Origin: Adiantum capillus-veneris
Lineage: Eukaryota > Streptophyta > Polypodiopsida > Polypodiales > Pteridaceae
NCBI GenBank assembly: GCA_014529385.2
Contig: CM043947.1
Span: 120,108,891-120,172,890 of the forward strand
DNA: 64,000 nucleotides
Direction of reading: 5' to 3'
Below are positions 31,619-43,137 of this stretch, in pieces. How positions within the stretch are numbered: the stretch's first letter is position 1; every line of letters begins with the position of its first letter. The notes under the pieces are model-generated. The model was given only the letters and a program-made list of their open reading frames with translations, searched no databases and was not told the DNA's origin. The translations under genes were made by a program, and so were the position numbers.

Positions 31619-32806
31619 ATGGTGCATAACTCTCCGCAAATCTCTGGCTTCGACTTTGAGGAGTCACCCTCAAAGGTTCCGCACCAAGAGATTAGGGACC
31701 GTCTTAGGAATGACCCTTCCAAGGAAGTGTATCTTATGTTCGCAACCCCTGGTGCTGTTCAGCCCACGCCTCCGGGCTTGAAGTTGCTATGTGTTCCTAA
31801 AGATGGTTGTGGTGTTCGTCCAAAACGCAAAGAGCTTCTGCAACAGCTTGAAAGTTACATGTATTTGTCTACCAACGTTCATATGGCGTCTGCGGACTCT
31901 ATTAAGTTGCTGGGGGACAGATTATCGCAAAGGGTACGTTATTTGTTTTCCAAGTGTCAAGAGTTTGGTGAAATGGCAGTACCTTCGATTGCAGGTGCTT
32001 TTGATGCAGGGAATCTGGTTTCTGTTACATACAAGAAGCTTATTTTTTTTCTCAAGAGAAAAGGTCATTGCAAAGAAGCCTCTGCAAAAAATTTGCGCTC
32101 TTCCCTCCCTGTTTTTGTGGAAGAAATGTATGGTTATGAAAGTGATTCTTTGACTGATTTGCTGAACGACGGGGAAGATGATGAAATTGCAGACTTGGCC
32201 GTTCAAGCAGAGGGATTAGTTTCTGATGAAGATTTTAATGTTGCCTCAAATACATTGGCGCAAGAGCTTGATATGGTAGATTCTGCCGAAGTTGTTGGGA
32301 AGTTATTTTCTATTCTTCCTTTGGATGTTAGTGAAGACTCCAATGTCTTTATGTTTGTTGATCTTGTCTGTTATCTAAGTGAGAAAGATGTGTTACCTAT
32401 TGAAGCTGATTCCATGAGTCCCAAATTTCTGCGCGAGAGAATGATACAGTTCTACACGTCTGATTTCAAGGCTCAGAGAGATGAATCAGCCCATATTTTC
32501 AGCTCTCTCTTCCCGCTCGGCTATAAAATTGCAGATACTTTTGATTCGAAGGAAATCGAAGTTAAAAAAGAAGTTCAGTTATCTGATTCGTTTATTTCTA
32601 CGAGGCAAGCAGTTATTAACCATCTTAAAGAAACAATTAATGGTTCATCTCCTCAGGCTGCATTTGCGGATATCTTGGCATTATCTCTTCCTTTCATTGA
32701 GGATGGATTGGATCTTCTGAAAACTGAACTTGCAAAACGCAAACTGAAGAAAAATCGAAAGAATCGGAGCAGGTTATTGAAGAGGCAAAGAATGGGCAGC
32801 CAATAA
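31619..32806 (+). CDS. Intact 395-codon orphan protein (copy 1 of a triplicated gene)
   Basis: The only long, uninterrupted, non-transposon frame in the window. It starts at MVHNSPQISGFDFEE; the ATG is preserved in both sister copies. About residues 40-180 are helix-prone (ELLQQLESYMYLSTNVHMAS, RLSQRVRYLFSKCQEFGEMA, YKKLIFFLKRKGHCKEA). An acidic linker follows (LTDLLNDGEDDEIADLA), then a second helical part to about 345. The C-terminus is strongly basic (KRKLKKNRKNRSRLLKRQRM), like a nuclear localisation or nucleic-acid-binding tail. No signal peptide or membrane span is seen. I do not recognise a family. It is intronless, so it may be a retrogene or a real single-exon gene. In 31701-31865, differences from copy 3 are mostly synonymous by eye, which suggests past selection on the protein. 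Confidence 0.6.
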   Translation: MVHNSPQISGFDFEESPSKVPHQEIRDRLRNDPSKEVYLMFATPGAVQPTPPGLKLLCVPKDGCGVRPKRKELLQQLESYMYLSTNVHMASADSIKLLGDRLSQRVRYLFSKCQEFGEMAVPSIAGAFDAGNLVSVTYKKLIFFLKRKGHCKEASAKNLRSSLPVFVEEMYGYESDSLTDLLNDGEDDEIADLAVQAEGLVSDEDFNVASNTLAQELDMVDSAEVVGKLFSILPLDVSEDSNVFMFVDLVCYLSEKDVLPIEADSMSPKFLRERMIQFYTSDFKAQRDESAHIFSSLFPLGYKIADTFDSKEIEVKKEVQLSDSFISTRQAVINHLKETINGSSPQAAFADILALSLPFIEDGLDLLKTELAKRKLKKNRKNRSRLLKRQRMGSQ

Positions 32807-33102
32807 ATTAATTACGGCATTGGATCCGGTTCTGTTATTCTCTGTTTGGCAACACAACTTAGGTTCTTTTTTTTTGATACCCCTTCTGATATCTATCTGA
32901 CAGTCAAGTTTCAGCTTTTTTGTATCCTCGTCATGTTGAACAGTTTTGGTTCTTTCTGACGTTTTAAGTGTTTGATGATAATGAACTCACTTTATTTGTC
33001 AAGTTTTTAACTTTTTGTCAAAAATAAGTGCTTTTAACCCTGAGTAATTATTTTTGTGCGAGACAGTGATAAGTACTTACCCCTGGAAATACAAAGAAAA
33101 TA
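32807..33102. other. Downstream region of copy 1
   Basis: T-rich 3' flank without another feature. It is followed at about 33103 by the start of copy 2 homology. Confidence 0.4.
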
Positions 33103-34112
33103 GTGTTGCGCAGGGTCGTGGGGTGAAGGTATCTCTAAAATGCACATTCCTAAAGCATCCGAGATAGAACTTTTCTCATAGTTGAGGAATTTGCGTGACA
33201 TTTCTGAGTGATGAATAACTTGGCGGTGGTTTCCATAGCTGCTGCTGCTCACCTCTTCCGTGATGCACTTTCTTCACTAACCTTCACAGTGGGCCCTCGC
33301 CTTAAGATTTCAATGGCGCCGCCTTTGTTTCAATGGTTCCGCTCTGCTCATTTATTCTGTCGCCTTCTCGGCTTTTGTTTCAGTGTCGTTGACCTCCCTG
33401 TTTAGATCTATTCCAATTAGTTCTCATTCTTTATTCACCTATTGGCTAAAGGTGCTTTATTAAATTGAATCTCCACATTACTGTTCCATGCAATCTCCCT
33501 TTTTCTTTAATTACCTATTGGCTAACGGTGCTTTATTAAATTGAATCTCCACAATTCTGGTCCATGCAATCTCCCTTGTGGCGGTCGCAATCTCCTGCAG
33601 CAGTCGATTGCTTTGCAAGCTGCACAGATTGATGTCACTGTCCCCGCTCTGCACGCCTAATATTTCTTTCCTCATGGCGAGGCACTGCCAAGCACGGCAT
33701 ATTCTCCAGCTTTGCAAAGTATGCCCCAACCATGGCGTGTTATCGCCTCACATCTCCCTTCATACAGCGAACGTTGCCTATTCTCTCGTTGGTAGACTCA
33801 GCTCTGCCTCTCATCCCCCTCTCCCTTGAAATTTCATACCTACAAGAGGTTGAGACGAGATTTGAGGCAGCACACTGGCCTTTCAACAAGCCTCGCAACT
33901 ACCCTCTTTTTGCTCATCTCTTGCTCTTTATCACACTCACACCTCTCTCTCTCTCTCTCTCTATGCCTCTTGTCTCCAAGAGGATCTTCAAGAGATTCGC
34001 ACTACAATAAATGGGTTACCACCCTTTAGTGTTCGCTTTAATTTAATAAACTGTCATGATCATTGGTTAGAGAGAGAGAGAGTTTGATGTTTTGTAGTAT
34101 TTCAAGTACCTC

Positions 34113-34143
<31 letters not shown>

Positions 34144-34348
34144 GTGTTGACACAGAATTGTTTCCACTCTTGTTAGGTACCCTACTAAAGTAAATGGGTA
34201 CCACCCTACTTAATGTTCGCTTTAATTTAATAAACTGTCATGATCATTGGTTATTTATTTCAAGTACCCTGAGAGAGAGAGAGAGAGTATTGTGTTGACA
34301 CAATTGTTTCGACTCTTGATTATAGTACTTTTTTTTATCTAAACTATA

Positions 34349-34390
<42 letters not shown>

Positions 34391-35257
34391 ATTCTTAGTT
34401 TGAAAAGTAGTTTATATGTAAACACACTTTATTTACTTGGAAGTAAAGTAATTTTGAAAAGCACTATATATGTTAACCAACTTTAATCACTTGTGGCAGA
34501 AGTAATTGTTAGGTGAAGATACTGGGCACTTGGAGCAGAAGTAATTTTTAGGTGAAGACACTCGGCTTTCTTTATCTCTGTTGTGAGTTTCTTTGTTTGG
34601 TTTTAGTCTTGCCGTTACATCCCTCGTCTACTTCTCTTGTTCTTGAAGCATGGTGCATAATTCTCTGCAAATCTCTGGTTTGACTTTGAGGAGTCACCCT
34701 CAAAGTTGCCGCATCAATAGATTAGGGACCGTCTTAGAAATGATCCTTCCAAGGAAGTGTATCTTATGTTTGCAACCCCTGGTTCTGTTCACCCCATGCC
34801 ACCGGGCCTGAAGTTGCTATGTGTTCTTAAAGATGGTTGTGGTGTTCGTCCAAAATGCAAAGAGCTTCTGCTGTAGCTTGAAAGTTACATGTATTTGTCT
34901 ACCAATGTTCATATGGCGTCTGTGGATTGTATTAAGCTGTTGGGACAGATTATCGCAAAGGGTACGTTAATTGTTTTCCAAGTGCCAAGAGTTTGGTGAA
35001 ATGGCAGCACCATCGATTGCAGGTGCTTTCGATGCAGGGAATCTGGTTTTTGTTACATACAAGAAGCTTATTTTTTTTTCTCAAGAGAAAAGGTTATTGC
35101 AAAGAAGCCTCTGCAGAAAATATGTGCTTCCCCCCTGTTTATGTGGAAGAAATGTATGGTTATGAAAGAGGAAGAAATGTATGGTTATGAAATTGCAGAC
35201 GTGGTGGTTCAAACAGAGAGGGTTTAGTTTTTGATGAAGATTTTAAATACATTGGCG
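33103..35257 (+). pseudogene. Copy 2 of the orphan gene, truncated
   Basis: Similar to copy 1 from 30527 on. The leader has an extra ~300 bp containing a ~72-bp direct duplication (about 33432-33575) and several GA/CT tracts. The ATG is at 34650, but base loss just after it shifts the frame and stops appear (near 34718 and 34874). A ~45-bp deletion/rearrangement duplicates GRNVWL-type coding sequence near 35165-35200. Homology ends after about the 214th codon of copy 1, where antisense Ty3 gag begins. Confidence 0.75.
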
Positions 35258-35530
35258 TATGAATGAGAGCTTTTGTTTTGATAATTCTTCTTCAGTTGCG
35301 TCTTAAGATAATTCCAAGTTGCAGTACTTGGATCAACATTGTTTTCTGTGCAATGGTCTCTTCACCAATGTTTAGCTGTTTTCTCTAGTTTTAACATAAT
35401 GATGATATCTTTGTTAATTGTTGACAAATGAGATAAGTCAAAAGTAGTCATCCATGCGTTCAGTCCAATCATCAAGAACTTTGCTTACTTTGCTTTCCCA
35501 CCTAAAATTTTCAGGTTGAGATTTGTGAAG
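35258..35530 (-). pseudogene. Antisense Ty3/gypsy gag fragment in copy 2
   Basis: A diverged copy of the gag fragment in copy 3 (37336-37653), joined to the orphan gene at the same base. The same junction in both copies shows that it arose before the tandem duplication. Confidence 0.6.
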
Positions 35531-35810
35531 TGTTAGTATGGAGATTAATTTACCTTTGTAATTTTCTGAGGTAAAAACGCACAATTGTAAGGCTTCCATA
35601 ATGAGGAGAAGCTATCGTGCGTGAAAGAAAATCAATCATCTGAAACCGAAACTTTCACGGACAAGAATTAGGGGCAACTCTAGGAGTAAGAATCAAGGGC
35701 AATATTTTAACCTTGTCAGAACGGCGGTCGGAAATTGTTTGGAAAACAACCGGTCGGTTCAGTGGTGGTCAGTGATCGGAAGTCAATGTCTGGTGGTCGG
35801 TGGACGAATC
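35531..35810 (+). repeat. Truncated copia LTR at the duplication breakpoint
   Basis: Starts with TGTTAG after tgaag, the same target as the full element at 37654, and follows that LTR for ~280 bp (to tggtcggtggacgaat). It then passes directly into the leader of gene copy 3 (aatctctcttatggcggt). No primer site or interior follows. Confidence 0.8.
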
Positions 35811-35812
35811 TA

Positions 35813-37335
35813 ATCTCTCTTATGGCGGTTGCAATCTCCCGTAGCAGCCGATTGCATTGCAAGTTTCACAGCTCGATGCCATTGCCCCCGCTTTGCATGC
35901 TTGGTATTTCTTTCCTCTCATGGCGATGCACTGCCAAGCACGGCATATTCTCCAGCTTTGCAAAGCATGCTCCAACCATGGCGTGCTTATCGTCCCACAT
36001 CTCCCTTCATACAGTGAACGTTGCCTATTCTCTCGTTGGTAGTATCAGCCCCGTCTCTCATCCCCCTCTCCCTTGAATTTCATACCTACATGAGGTTGCA
36101 GACGAGATTTGAGGCAGCACACTGGCCTTCCAACTAGCCTCGCAACTACCCTCTTTTTGCTCATCTCTCGCTCTCTCTCTCTCACACACACACACCTCTC
36201 TCTCTCTCTCTCTATCTCTCTCCATATGCCTCTGTCTCCACGAGGATCTTCAAGAGATTCGCACTAAAATAAATGGGTACCACCCTACTTAATGTCGCTT
36301 TAATTTAATAAACTGTCATGATCATTGGTTAGAGAGAGATGTTTGCTGTTTTTTATTTCAAGTACAGAGAGAGAGAGAGAGAGAGAGAGTATTGTGTTGA
36401 CACAGAATTGTTTCGACTCTTGTTAGGTACCTTTATTATAGTAAGTAGTAATTTTTTATCTCAACTATATCCAAGAGTGAGAGAGAGTGGAGAATTGTAA
36501 GTTTGAAAAGTAGTTTATAAGTAAACACACTTTATTCACTTGAAGTAAAGTAATTTTGAAAAGCACTATATATGTAAACGCACTTTAATCACTTGTAGTA
36601 GAAGTAATTGTTAGGTGAAGACACTGGGCACTTGTTGCAGAAGTAATTTTTAGGTGAAGATACTCGGCTTTCTTTATCTCTGTTGCGAGTTTCTTTGCTT
36701 GGTTTTAGTCTTGCCGTTACATCCCTCGTCTACTTCTCTTGTTCTTGAAGCATGGTGCATAACTCTCTGCAAATCTCTGGTTTGACTTTGAGGAGTCACC
36801 CTCAAAGTTGCCGCATCAATAGATTAGGGACCGTCTTAGGAATGATCCTTCCAAGGAAGTGTATCTTATGTTTGCAACCCTTGGTTCTGTTCAGCCCACG
36901 CCACCGGGCCTGAAGTTGCTGTGTGTTCCTAAAGATGGTTGTGGTGTTCGTCCAAAACGCAAAGAGCTTCTGCAGTAGCTTGAAAGTTACATGTATTTGT
37001 CTACCAACGTTCATATGGCGTCTGCGGACTGTATTAAGCTGTTGGGGGACAGATTATCGCAAAGGGTACGTTATTTGTTTTCCAAGTGTCAAGAGTTTGG
37101 TGAAATGGCAGCACCATCGATTGCAGGTGCTTTCGATGCAGGGAATCTGGTTTTTTTTTCTCAAGAGAAAAGGTCACTGTAAAGAAGCCTCTGCAGAAAA
37201 TTTGCGCTCTTCCCTTGATTATGTGGAAGAAATGTATGGTTATGAAAGTGGAAGAAATGTATGGTTATGAAATTGCAGACGTGGTGGTTCAAACAGAGGG
37301 TTTAGTTTTTGATGAAGATTTTAAATACATTGGCG
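35813..37335 (+). pseudogene. Copy 3 of the orphan gene, truncated
   Basis: Tandem duplicate of copy 2. It shares the early frame disruption after the ATG (36752), the coding rearrangement near 37235-37270 and the 3' junction to gag. It has its own TAG (36976-36978) and a small deletion near 37150. It carries the leader CT/GA tracts (36170-36226 and 36367-36389) and the TATA-like box near 36567. Confidence 0.75.
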
Positions 37336-37653
37336 TATGAATGAGTTGCTTGAGTACAATCAAGAAACTCATTCATACGGTTTGAATGATAGGTCTTGTT
37401 TTGATAATTCTTCTTCAGTTGGGTCTTAAGATAATTCCAAGTTGCAATACTTGGATCTACATTGTTTTCTGTGCAATGGTCTCTCCACCAATGTTTGGCT
37501 ATTTTCTCTAGTTTGAACATAGTGATGATATCTTTGTTAACTGCTGACAAATGAGATAAGTCAAAGTAGTCATCCATGCGCAGTCCAATCTTCAGGAACT
37601 TTGCTTACTTTTTTGCCTTCCTCGCTAAAATTTCCAGGTTGAGACTTGTGAAG
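37336..37653 (-). pseudogene. Antisense Ty3/gypsy gag fragment, interrupted by copia element 1
   Basis: The minus-strand frame reads MDDYFDLSHLSAVNKDII, KLEKIAKHWWRDHC, WNYLKTQLKKNYQNKTYH and RMNEFLDCTQ, a typical plant Ty3 capsid segment. Its N-terminal part continues across the copia insertion at 43138-43232. There is a stop just upstream of the visible Met. Zinc knuckle and pol are missing. Confidence 0.75.
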
Positions 37654-38369
37654 TGTTAAGTATGGAGACTGATTTACCCTTGTAATTTTCTGTGGTAAAA
37701 GCGTACATTTGTAAGGTCCCCATAATGAGGAGAAGCCATTATGCGTGAAGGAAAATCAGTCACCGGAAACCAAAACTTTCACGAACAAGAATCAGGGGCA
37801 ATTTTAGGAGCAAGAGTCCAGGGTAATTTTTTCACCTCGTCGGAATATTCTTTTTCGTCGGAATATTATGGTCGGACGGCGGTCGGAAAGTGGTTGGAAA
37901 ACAACCGGTTGGTTGGGCGGTGGTCGATGGCCGGAAGTCAATGTCCGGTGGTCGGTGGACGAATTCAATGTCCGATGGTCGAATTCAAAAGCGGACTTGT
38001 CTTCTCAAGGAACGTTACACATGGGCGGATTGGAGGTTTCGATTTGGATTTATCTAGACAAGGACGGCTACACATGGTTGCCTCTCATGAGAGAGGACAA
38101 CCCTTTTGGCTTATAAAAGGAGGCCATTTCTACACACATTTCATAGTGTGAAGTTGATGCAACAAGGTGAGTGTGAGGTGGAGAGAGTGAAGCAAGGCGG
38201 GTAGCCATTGAGTGACTGCTTTCTCGTGGACGTAGACCACATTGTGTGAACCACGTATATCGTGTGTACTCTCTCTCTCTCTACTCTATAATCTTGTGTA
38301 TGTAAATTTGTCTCTCTCCATTAAGTAATGTACTCAATTATTTATTTATCTACGTTTTATTTCCTAACA
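37654..38369 (+). repeat. 5' LTR of copia element 1 (716 bp)
   Basis: TGTTAAGTATGG to TTTCCTAACA. Contains a ttataaaagg TATA-like box near 38111-38120 and a short (CT)n near 38272. Confidence 0.92.
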
Positions 38370-38371
38370 AC

Positions 38372-38383
38372 TGGTATCAGAGC
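38372..38383 (+). promoter_or_regulatory. Primer-binding site of copia element 1
   Basis: TGGTATCAGAGC, two bases after the LTR; an exact match to the common plant tRNA-Met primer site. Confidence 0.92.
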
Positions 38384-38433
38384 AACGTTTGCTCGTAGCT
38401 AAATTATCTCAAGGAAAGGATTCCTTGAATTGA

Positions 38434-41400
38434 GTGGGAGTTATGGCGGAGGAAGGGAAGCTTAAGATTGAGAAGTTCAATGGCAAAAACTACCAACATT
38501 GGAAGATGCATATTGAAAACTATCTCTACCAGAAAGACCTCTATTTGCCACTAAGCGGTCTTGCAAAGAAGCCTGCAACGATGGCAGATGAAGCATGGAT
38601 TGTCCTTGATCGAAAGGCACTGGGAACAATCCGATTAAGCTTAGCGTCAACGGTGGCTTTCAATATTTCGGAGATGAAGACCACGGAGGACTTGATGAAG
38701 TCACTTGACGACTTCTACGAGAAACCATCTGCATTCAATAAGGCATTTCTTATGAAGCGCTTGTTCAATCTAAAGATGGCAGAGAATGGTTCAGTTGCAG
38801 AACACCTAAATGACTTTAACACAAATATAAGTCAACTTTGATCGGTGAAAATCAAATTCGATGACGAAGTGCGAGCTCTCCTTATACTATCATCTCTACC
38901 GGATAGTTGGGACAGCCTTGTGATGGTTGTAAGTAATTCTATTTTTGGCACAAATACTCTTAAGTTTGATGATGTTGTGGGTGTTCTCCTAAGCGAGGAA
39001 ATACGAAGGAGAAGCACAGGAGAATCATCGAGTGCTGCACTGTCAATGGAAACAAGAGGAAGGCCTAAGGAGAGGTTCAAAAACCAAAAGGGTCGTGATC
39101 GCTCAAGGTGGAGCAAGTCACGCTCAAAGTCAGTTCTTGAATGTTGGAACTGCGGCAAGAAGGGCCACGTCAAGAAGGATTGCTGGTCCAAGAAGAAGGA
39201 GACAGAGTCTCAAGACAACAAGCCAACATCGGAGGCCAATGTGGCAGGTAAAGTAGAGCAAGATGCTCTAATTCTCTCATTAGACAATGTGTCTAATTCC
39301 TGGATAGTAGATTCCGGTGCTTCATTCCATGCGACACCACACAAGCAACATTTCCAAAACTAAACCAAAGGTAATTTTGGGTATGTATACTTGGGAGATG
39401 ATGAAGCTTGTGAGATTGTCGGCAAAGGTACAGTTTCTGTCAAAACTGCTAACGGAAATGAATGGAAGCTTAAAGATGTTAGGCATCTTCCTTCTCTTCG
39501 CAAAAATTTAATCTCTACAGGACAATTGGACGATGAAGGTCACAACATTGCATTCGTAAACAAACGCTCGAAGATCTCAAAGGAATCTTTGGTGGTTGCC
39601 AAGGGAGAAAAGGTCGGTACACTTTACTTGTGTACTGTTAGCACGCAACCTTCAGTTTGTGCAACAACTACAAAAGTTGACAGTGCAGTGTGGCACTACC
39701 GGCTTGGACATATGAGTGCCAAAGGAATGCAAATCCTTCAAACAAAGAAGCTTCTACCAGGTCTGAAAGAAGTGGAATTAGAGTTCTGTGAAGATTGTGT
39801 TTATGGTAAACAAAAGAGGGTAAAATTTCAAAAATCAGGAAATGAAAGAAAAAATAAAAAACTTGAGTTGGTTCATTCTGATGTTTGGGGTCTTGCAAGT
39901 ACACCATCACTTGGTGACTCATTGTACTATGTAACATTCATAGACGATGCGATTAGAAAAACATGGATTTATGTCATGAAGAATAAATTCGATGTATTTT
40001 CCATACTTCAAAGGTGGAAAGCCTTTGTGGAGAATGAAACAGGTACCAAGGTTAAATTCCTCAGATCCGACAATGGAGGTGAATATTGCAGCTAAGCTTT
40101 TGAAAGCTATTGTGCTAGCAATGGAATTCGGAGGTAAATGACAACCCCAAGGACACCTCAGCAAAATGGTATTTCGGAAAGGATGAACAAGACAATCATG
40201 GAGCGAGCACGAAGCATGCGGCTACATGCAGGACTACCGCTTGAGCTTTGGGCGGAATTTGTAAGTACGTCTGTGTACTTAATCAATCGGTCACCCTCAA
40301 CGACATTGGTTGTGGGAGTTCTAGAAAAGGCATGGACAGGCAAACCGGTGAATTATGCATTTCTCAAAGTATTTGGGTGTGAGGCTTTCATGCACATAGA
40401 TAGAAGACTAAGATCAAAGCTAGATGCAAAGTCCAAAAAGTGTTTCTTCATTGGCTATGGAGAAGATGACTTTGGGTATCGCCTATGGAATCCTGAAGAT
40501 GGTAAAATCTTAAGGAGTAGGGATGTAATTTTTAACGAACAAAATATGTACAAAGATTACTTGGAAAGAAAACAAACAAAATAATTAGGTGATGAGTACA
40601 TGGAGCTTGAGGACGGCGAAGACTCAAGGACTGCAAACGGTGACAATGTGCAACAACGTCAACCAAATGAGGAGCCTCAACCTATTCCCCGAAGATCTAC
40701 AAGAGCAAGTAGACCTCCAGAAAGGTTTGTTCCTTCCTTCAACCATTTCTTGATCTCAGATTCTGGAGAGCCATAATCATACGAAGAAGTTATGCAACAT
40801 GAATCCAAAGAAGAATGGACGAAGAGCATGCAAGTGGAGATGGACTCACTACATCGCAACCAAACATGGGAGTTGGTTGAGCTACCTAAAGGTAAGAGAG
40901 CACTTCAAAACAAATGGGTGTACAAGCTGAAGGAAGAAGAAGGTGGGAAGAAAAGGTACAAGTCTAGGCTTGTGGTAAAAGGGTTTTCTTAAAAGAAAGG
41001 TATTGACTTCAATGAAATATTTTCTCTTGTTGTAAAAATGAACTCAATTAGGCTTTGTCTTAAGCCTTGTGGCTGCTCATGATCTAAATCTCGAGCAAAT
41101 GGATGTAAATACGGCATTCCCTCACGGTGACTTAGAGGAGGAAATCTACATTTTTCAACCAAAGGGGTATGAAGAAAGAGGTAAGGAGAAAATGGTTTGC
41201 AGATTAAAGAAGAGCTTGTATGGTTTAAAGCAAGCATCAAGACAATGGTACTTGAAGTTTGATCGATGGATGTTGGATCATGGATTCACAAGATGCAACT
41301 CGGATCACTGCGTCTATACGAAGAATTTGGGAGATGGGAAATTCATCATCCTAATGTTGTATGTTGATGACATGTTGATTGCAAGTGCTAACATGCAGGA

Positions 41401-42322
41401 CATCAAAGACCTAAAAGAGGAGCTGTCTAAATCTTTTTCAATGAAAGATTTAGGTGCTGCAAAGAGGATACTTGGTATGAAAATATCAAGGGACAGGACA
41501 AAGAAGACAATAAAGCTATCTCAAGAACATTACATCAAGAAGGTACTAGAAAGGTTTGCAATGCAAAATGCAAAACTAGTTTCTACACCTTTGGCTGGTC
41601 ATTTTAAACTAACGAAGGATATGTGTCCAAAGACACAAGAGGAGATAGCCTATATGTCTAAAGTTCCATATGCTGCAGCGGTAGGTTCTCTAATGTATGC
41701 TATGGTTTGGACAAGGCTAGACATTGCACATGCAGTGGGAGTTGTGAGTAGGTTCATGGACAACCCAAGTAAAGAGCATTGGCAAGCTGTGAAGTGGATA
41801 CTTAGGTATCTAAAAGGGACAACAACAAATTCTTTGTATTTTGGAGGAACTGATATTTTTCTAGAAGGGTATGCTGATGCAGATATGGCAGGTGATAAAG
41901 ACACTCGAAGGAGCACTACTGGCTATGTGTTCACGGTTGGAGGCACAATAGTAAGCTGGGATTCAAAGTTGCAGAAAGTGGTTTCACTTTCTACCACGGA
42001 AGCAGAGTATGTAGCAATGACGGAGGCAAGCAAAGAAATTCTGTGGCTTCACAGATTCTTAGAAGAGCTTGGATTCAAACAAGACATTTGTGTCTTGTAC
42101 AGTGATAGCCAAAGCGCTATCCATCTTGCAAAGAACTCAGCCTTTTATTCAAGGATAAAGCACATTGAGGTGAGATATCACTTCATATGCACTCTTTTGG
42201 AAGAGGGACAGCTAAAGCTAGGAAAGGTGCATACTAGTGAAAATCCTGCAGACATGTTTACAAAGGTGGTCAACAAGGAGAAGTTGAGCTTTTGCTCATC
42301 TTCAATCGGCATTCAAGGATAA
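38434..42322 (+). pseudogene. Copia gag-pol, at least seven stops and one frameshift
   Basis: Gag: KFNGKNYQHWKMHIENYL, zinc knuckle CWNCGKKGHVKKDC near 39142. Protease: IVDSGASFHAT near 39305. Integrase: HHCC (HYRLGH ... CEDC near 39700-39800), core Asp/Asp/Glu in HSDVWG, RSDNGGEY and PQQNGISER. RT: QMDVNTAFPHGDLEEEIY and YVDDMLIA near 41360. RNase H: STTEAEYVAM and YSDSQSAIHLAKN. Stops lie at about 38839, 39361, 40093, 40135, 40582, 40774 and 40990. A frame change near 41060 separates the last part, which is open to 42322. The RT-RNase H part alone is intact for 417 codons. The element cannot encode its own polyprotein. Confidence 0.93.
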
Positions 42323-42373
42323 GAAGCCAGAATGGAAAGCAGTCACACAGGTTTGGTTTGGAGATCAGTCTCC

Positions 42374-42384
42374 AAGTGGGAGAT
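42374..42384 (+). promoter_or_regulatory. Polypurine tract of copia element 1
   Basis: aagtgggagat directly before the 3' LTR. Confidence 0.8.
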
Positions 42385-43137
42385 TGTTAAGTATGGAGCC
42401 TGATTTACCCTTGTAATTTTCTGTGGTAAAAGCGCACATTTGTAAGGCCCCCATAATGAGGAGAAGCCATCGTGCGTGAATGAAAATCAGTCACTGGAAA
42501 CCAAAATTTTCACGGACAAGAATCAGGGGCAACTTTAGGGGCAAGAATCAGGGGCAATTTTTTTCCCTCGTCGGAATATTCTTTTTCGCCGGAATAGTAT
42601 GGCCGGCCGGCGGCATGAAAGTGGTCGAAAAACAACCGGTCGGTTGGGCGGTGGCCGGTGGCCGGTGGTCGGAAGTCAATGTCCGGTGGCCGAATTCAAA
42701 AGCGGAATTGTCTTCTCAAGGGCGGCCACACATGGGCGGATTGGAGGGTCCGATTTGGACTTATCTACACAAGGGCGGCTACACATGGCTGCTTGTCATG
42801 AGAGAGGGAAGCCCTTTTGGCCTATAAAAGGAGGCCATTTCTACACACATTTCATAGTGTGAAGTTGATGCAACAAGGTGAGTGTGAGGTGGTGAGAGTG
42901 AAGCAAGGCGGGAGCTCCATTAAGGGTATAATTCCTTTGTAAACTACTTCTTGTTTTGAAGTACTAAAGCCATCGAGTGGCTGCTTTCCGTGGACGTAGC
43001 CCACATTGGGTGAACCACGCATATCGTGTGTACTCTCTCTCTCTCTCTCTACTCTATAATCTTGTGTATGTAAATTTGTCTCTCTCCATTAAGTAATCTA
43101 CTCAATTATCTATTTAGCTACATCTTATTTCCTAACA
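42385..43137 (+). repeat. 3' LTR of copia element 1 (753 bp)
   Basis: TGTTAAGTATGG to TTTCCTAACA; longer than the 5' LTR mainly through an extra block with ttgtaaactacttcttg. Confidence 0.92.

Larger units (their letters stand above)
37654..43137 (+). mobile_element. Full-length Ty1/copia retrotransposon (element 1), TSD TGAAG
   Basis: The 5.48-kb element has LTRs at 37654-38369 and 42385-43137 and perfect 5-bp duplications TGAAG (37649-37653 and 43138-43142). It has a tRNA-Met primer site and a polypurine tract, and the copia order gag, protease, integrase, RT, RNase H. The LTRs differ by many substitutions and by a ~45-bp indel near 42920-42965, so it is not young. It sits inside the antisense Ty3 gag. 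Confidence 0.93.

Noticed and set aside
31619-32806. Assignment of the orphan protein to a death-fold (DED/CARD) family
   Set aside because: The helical, paired-domain impression is only compositional; no diagnostic motif could be matched.
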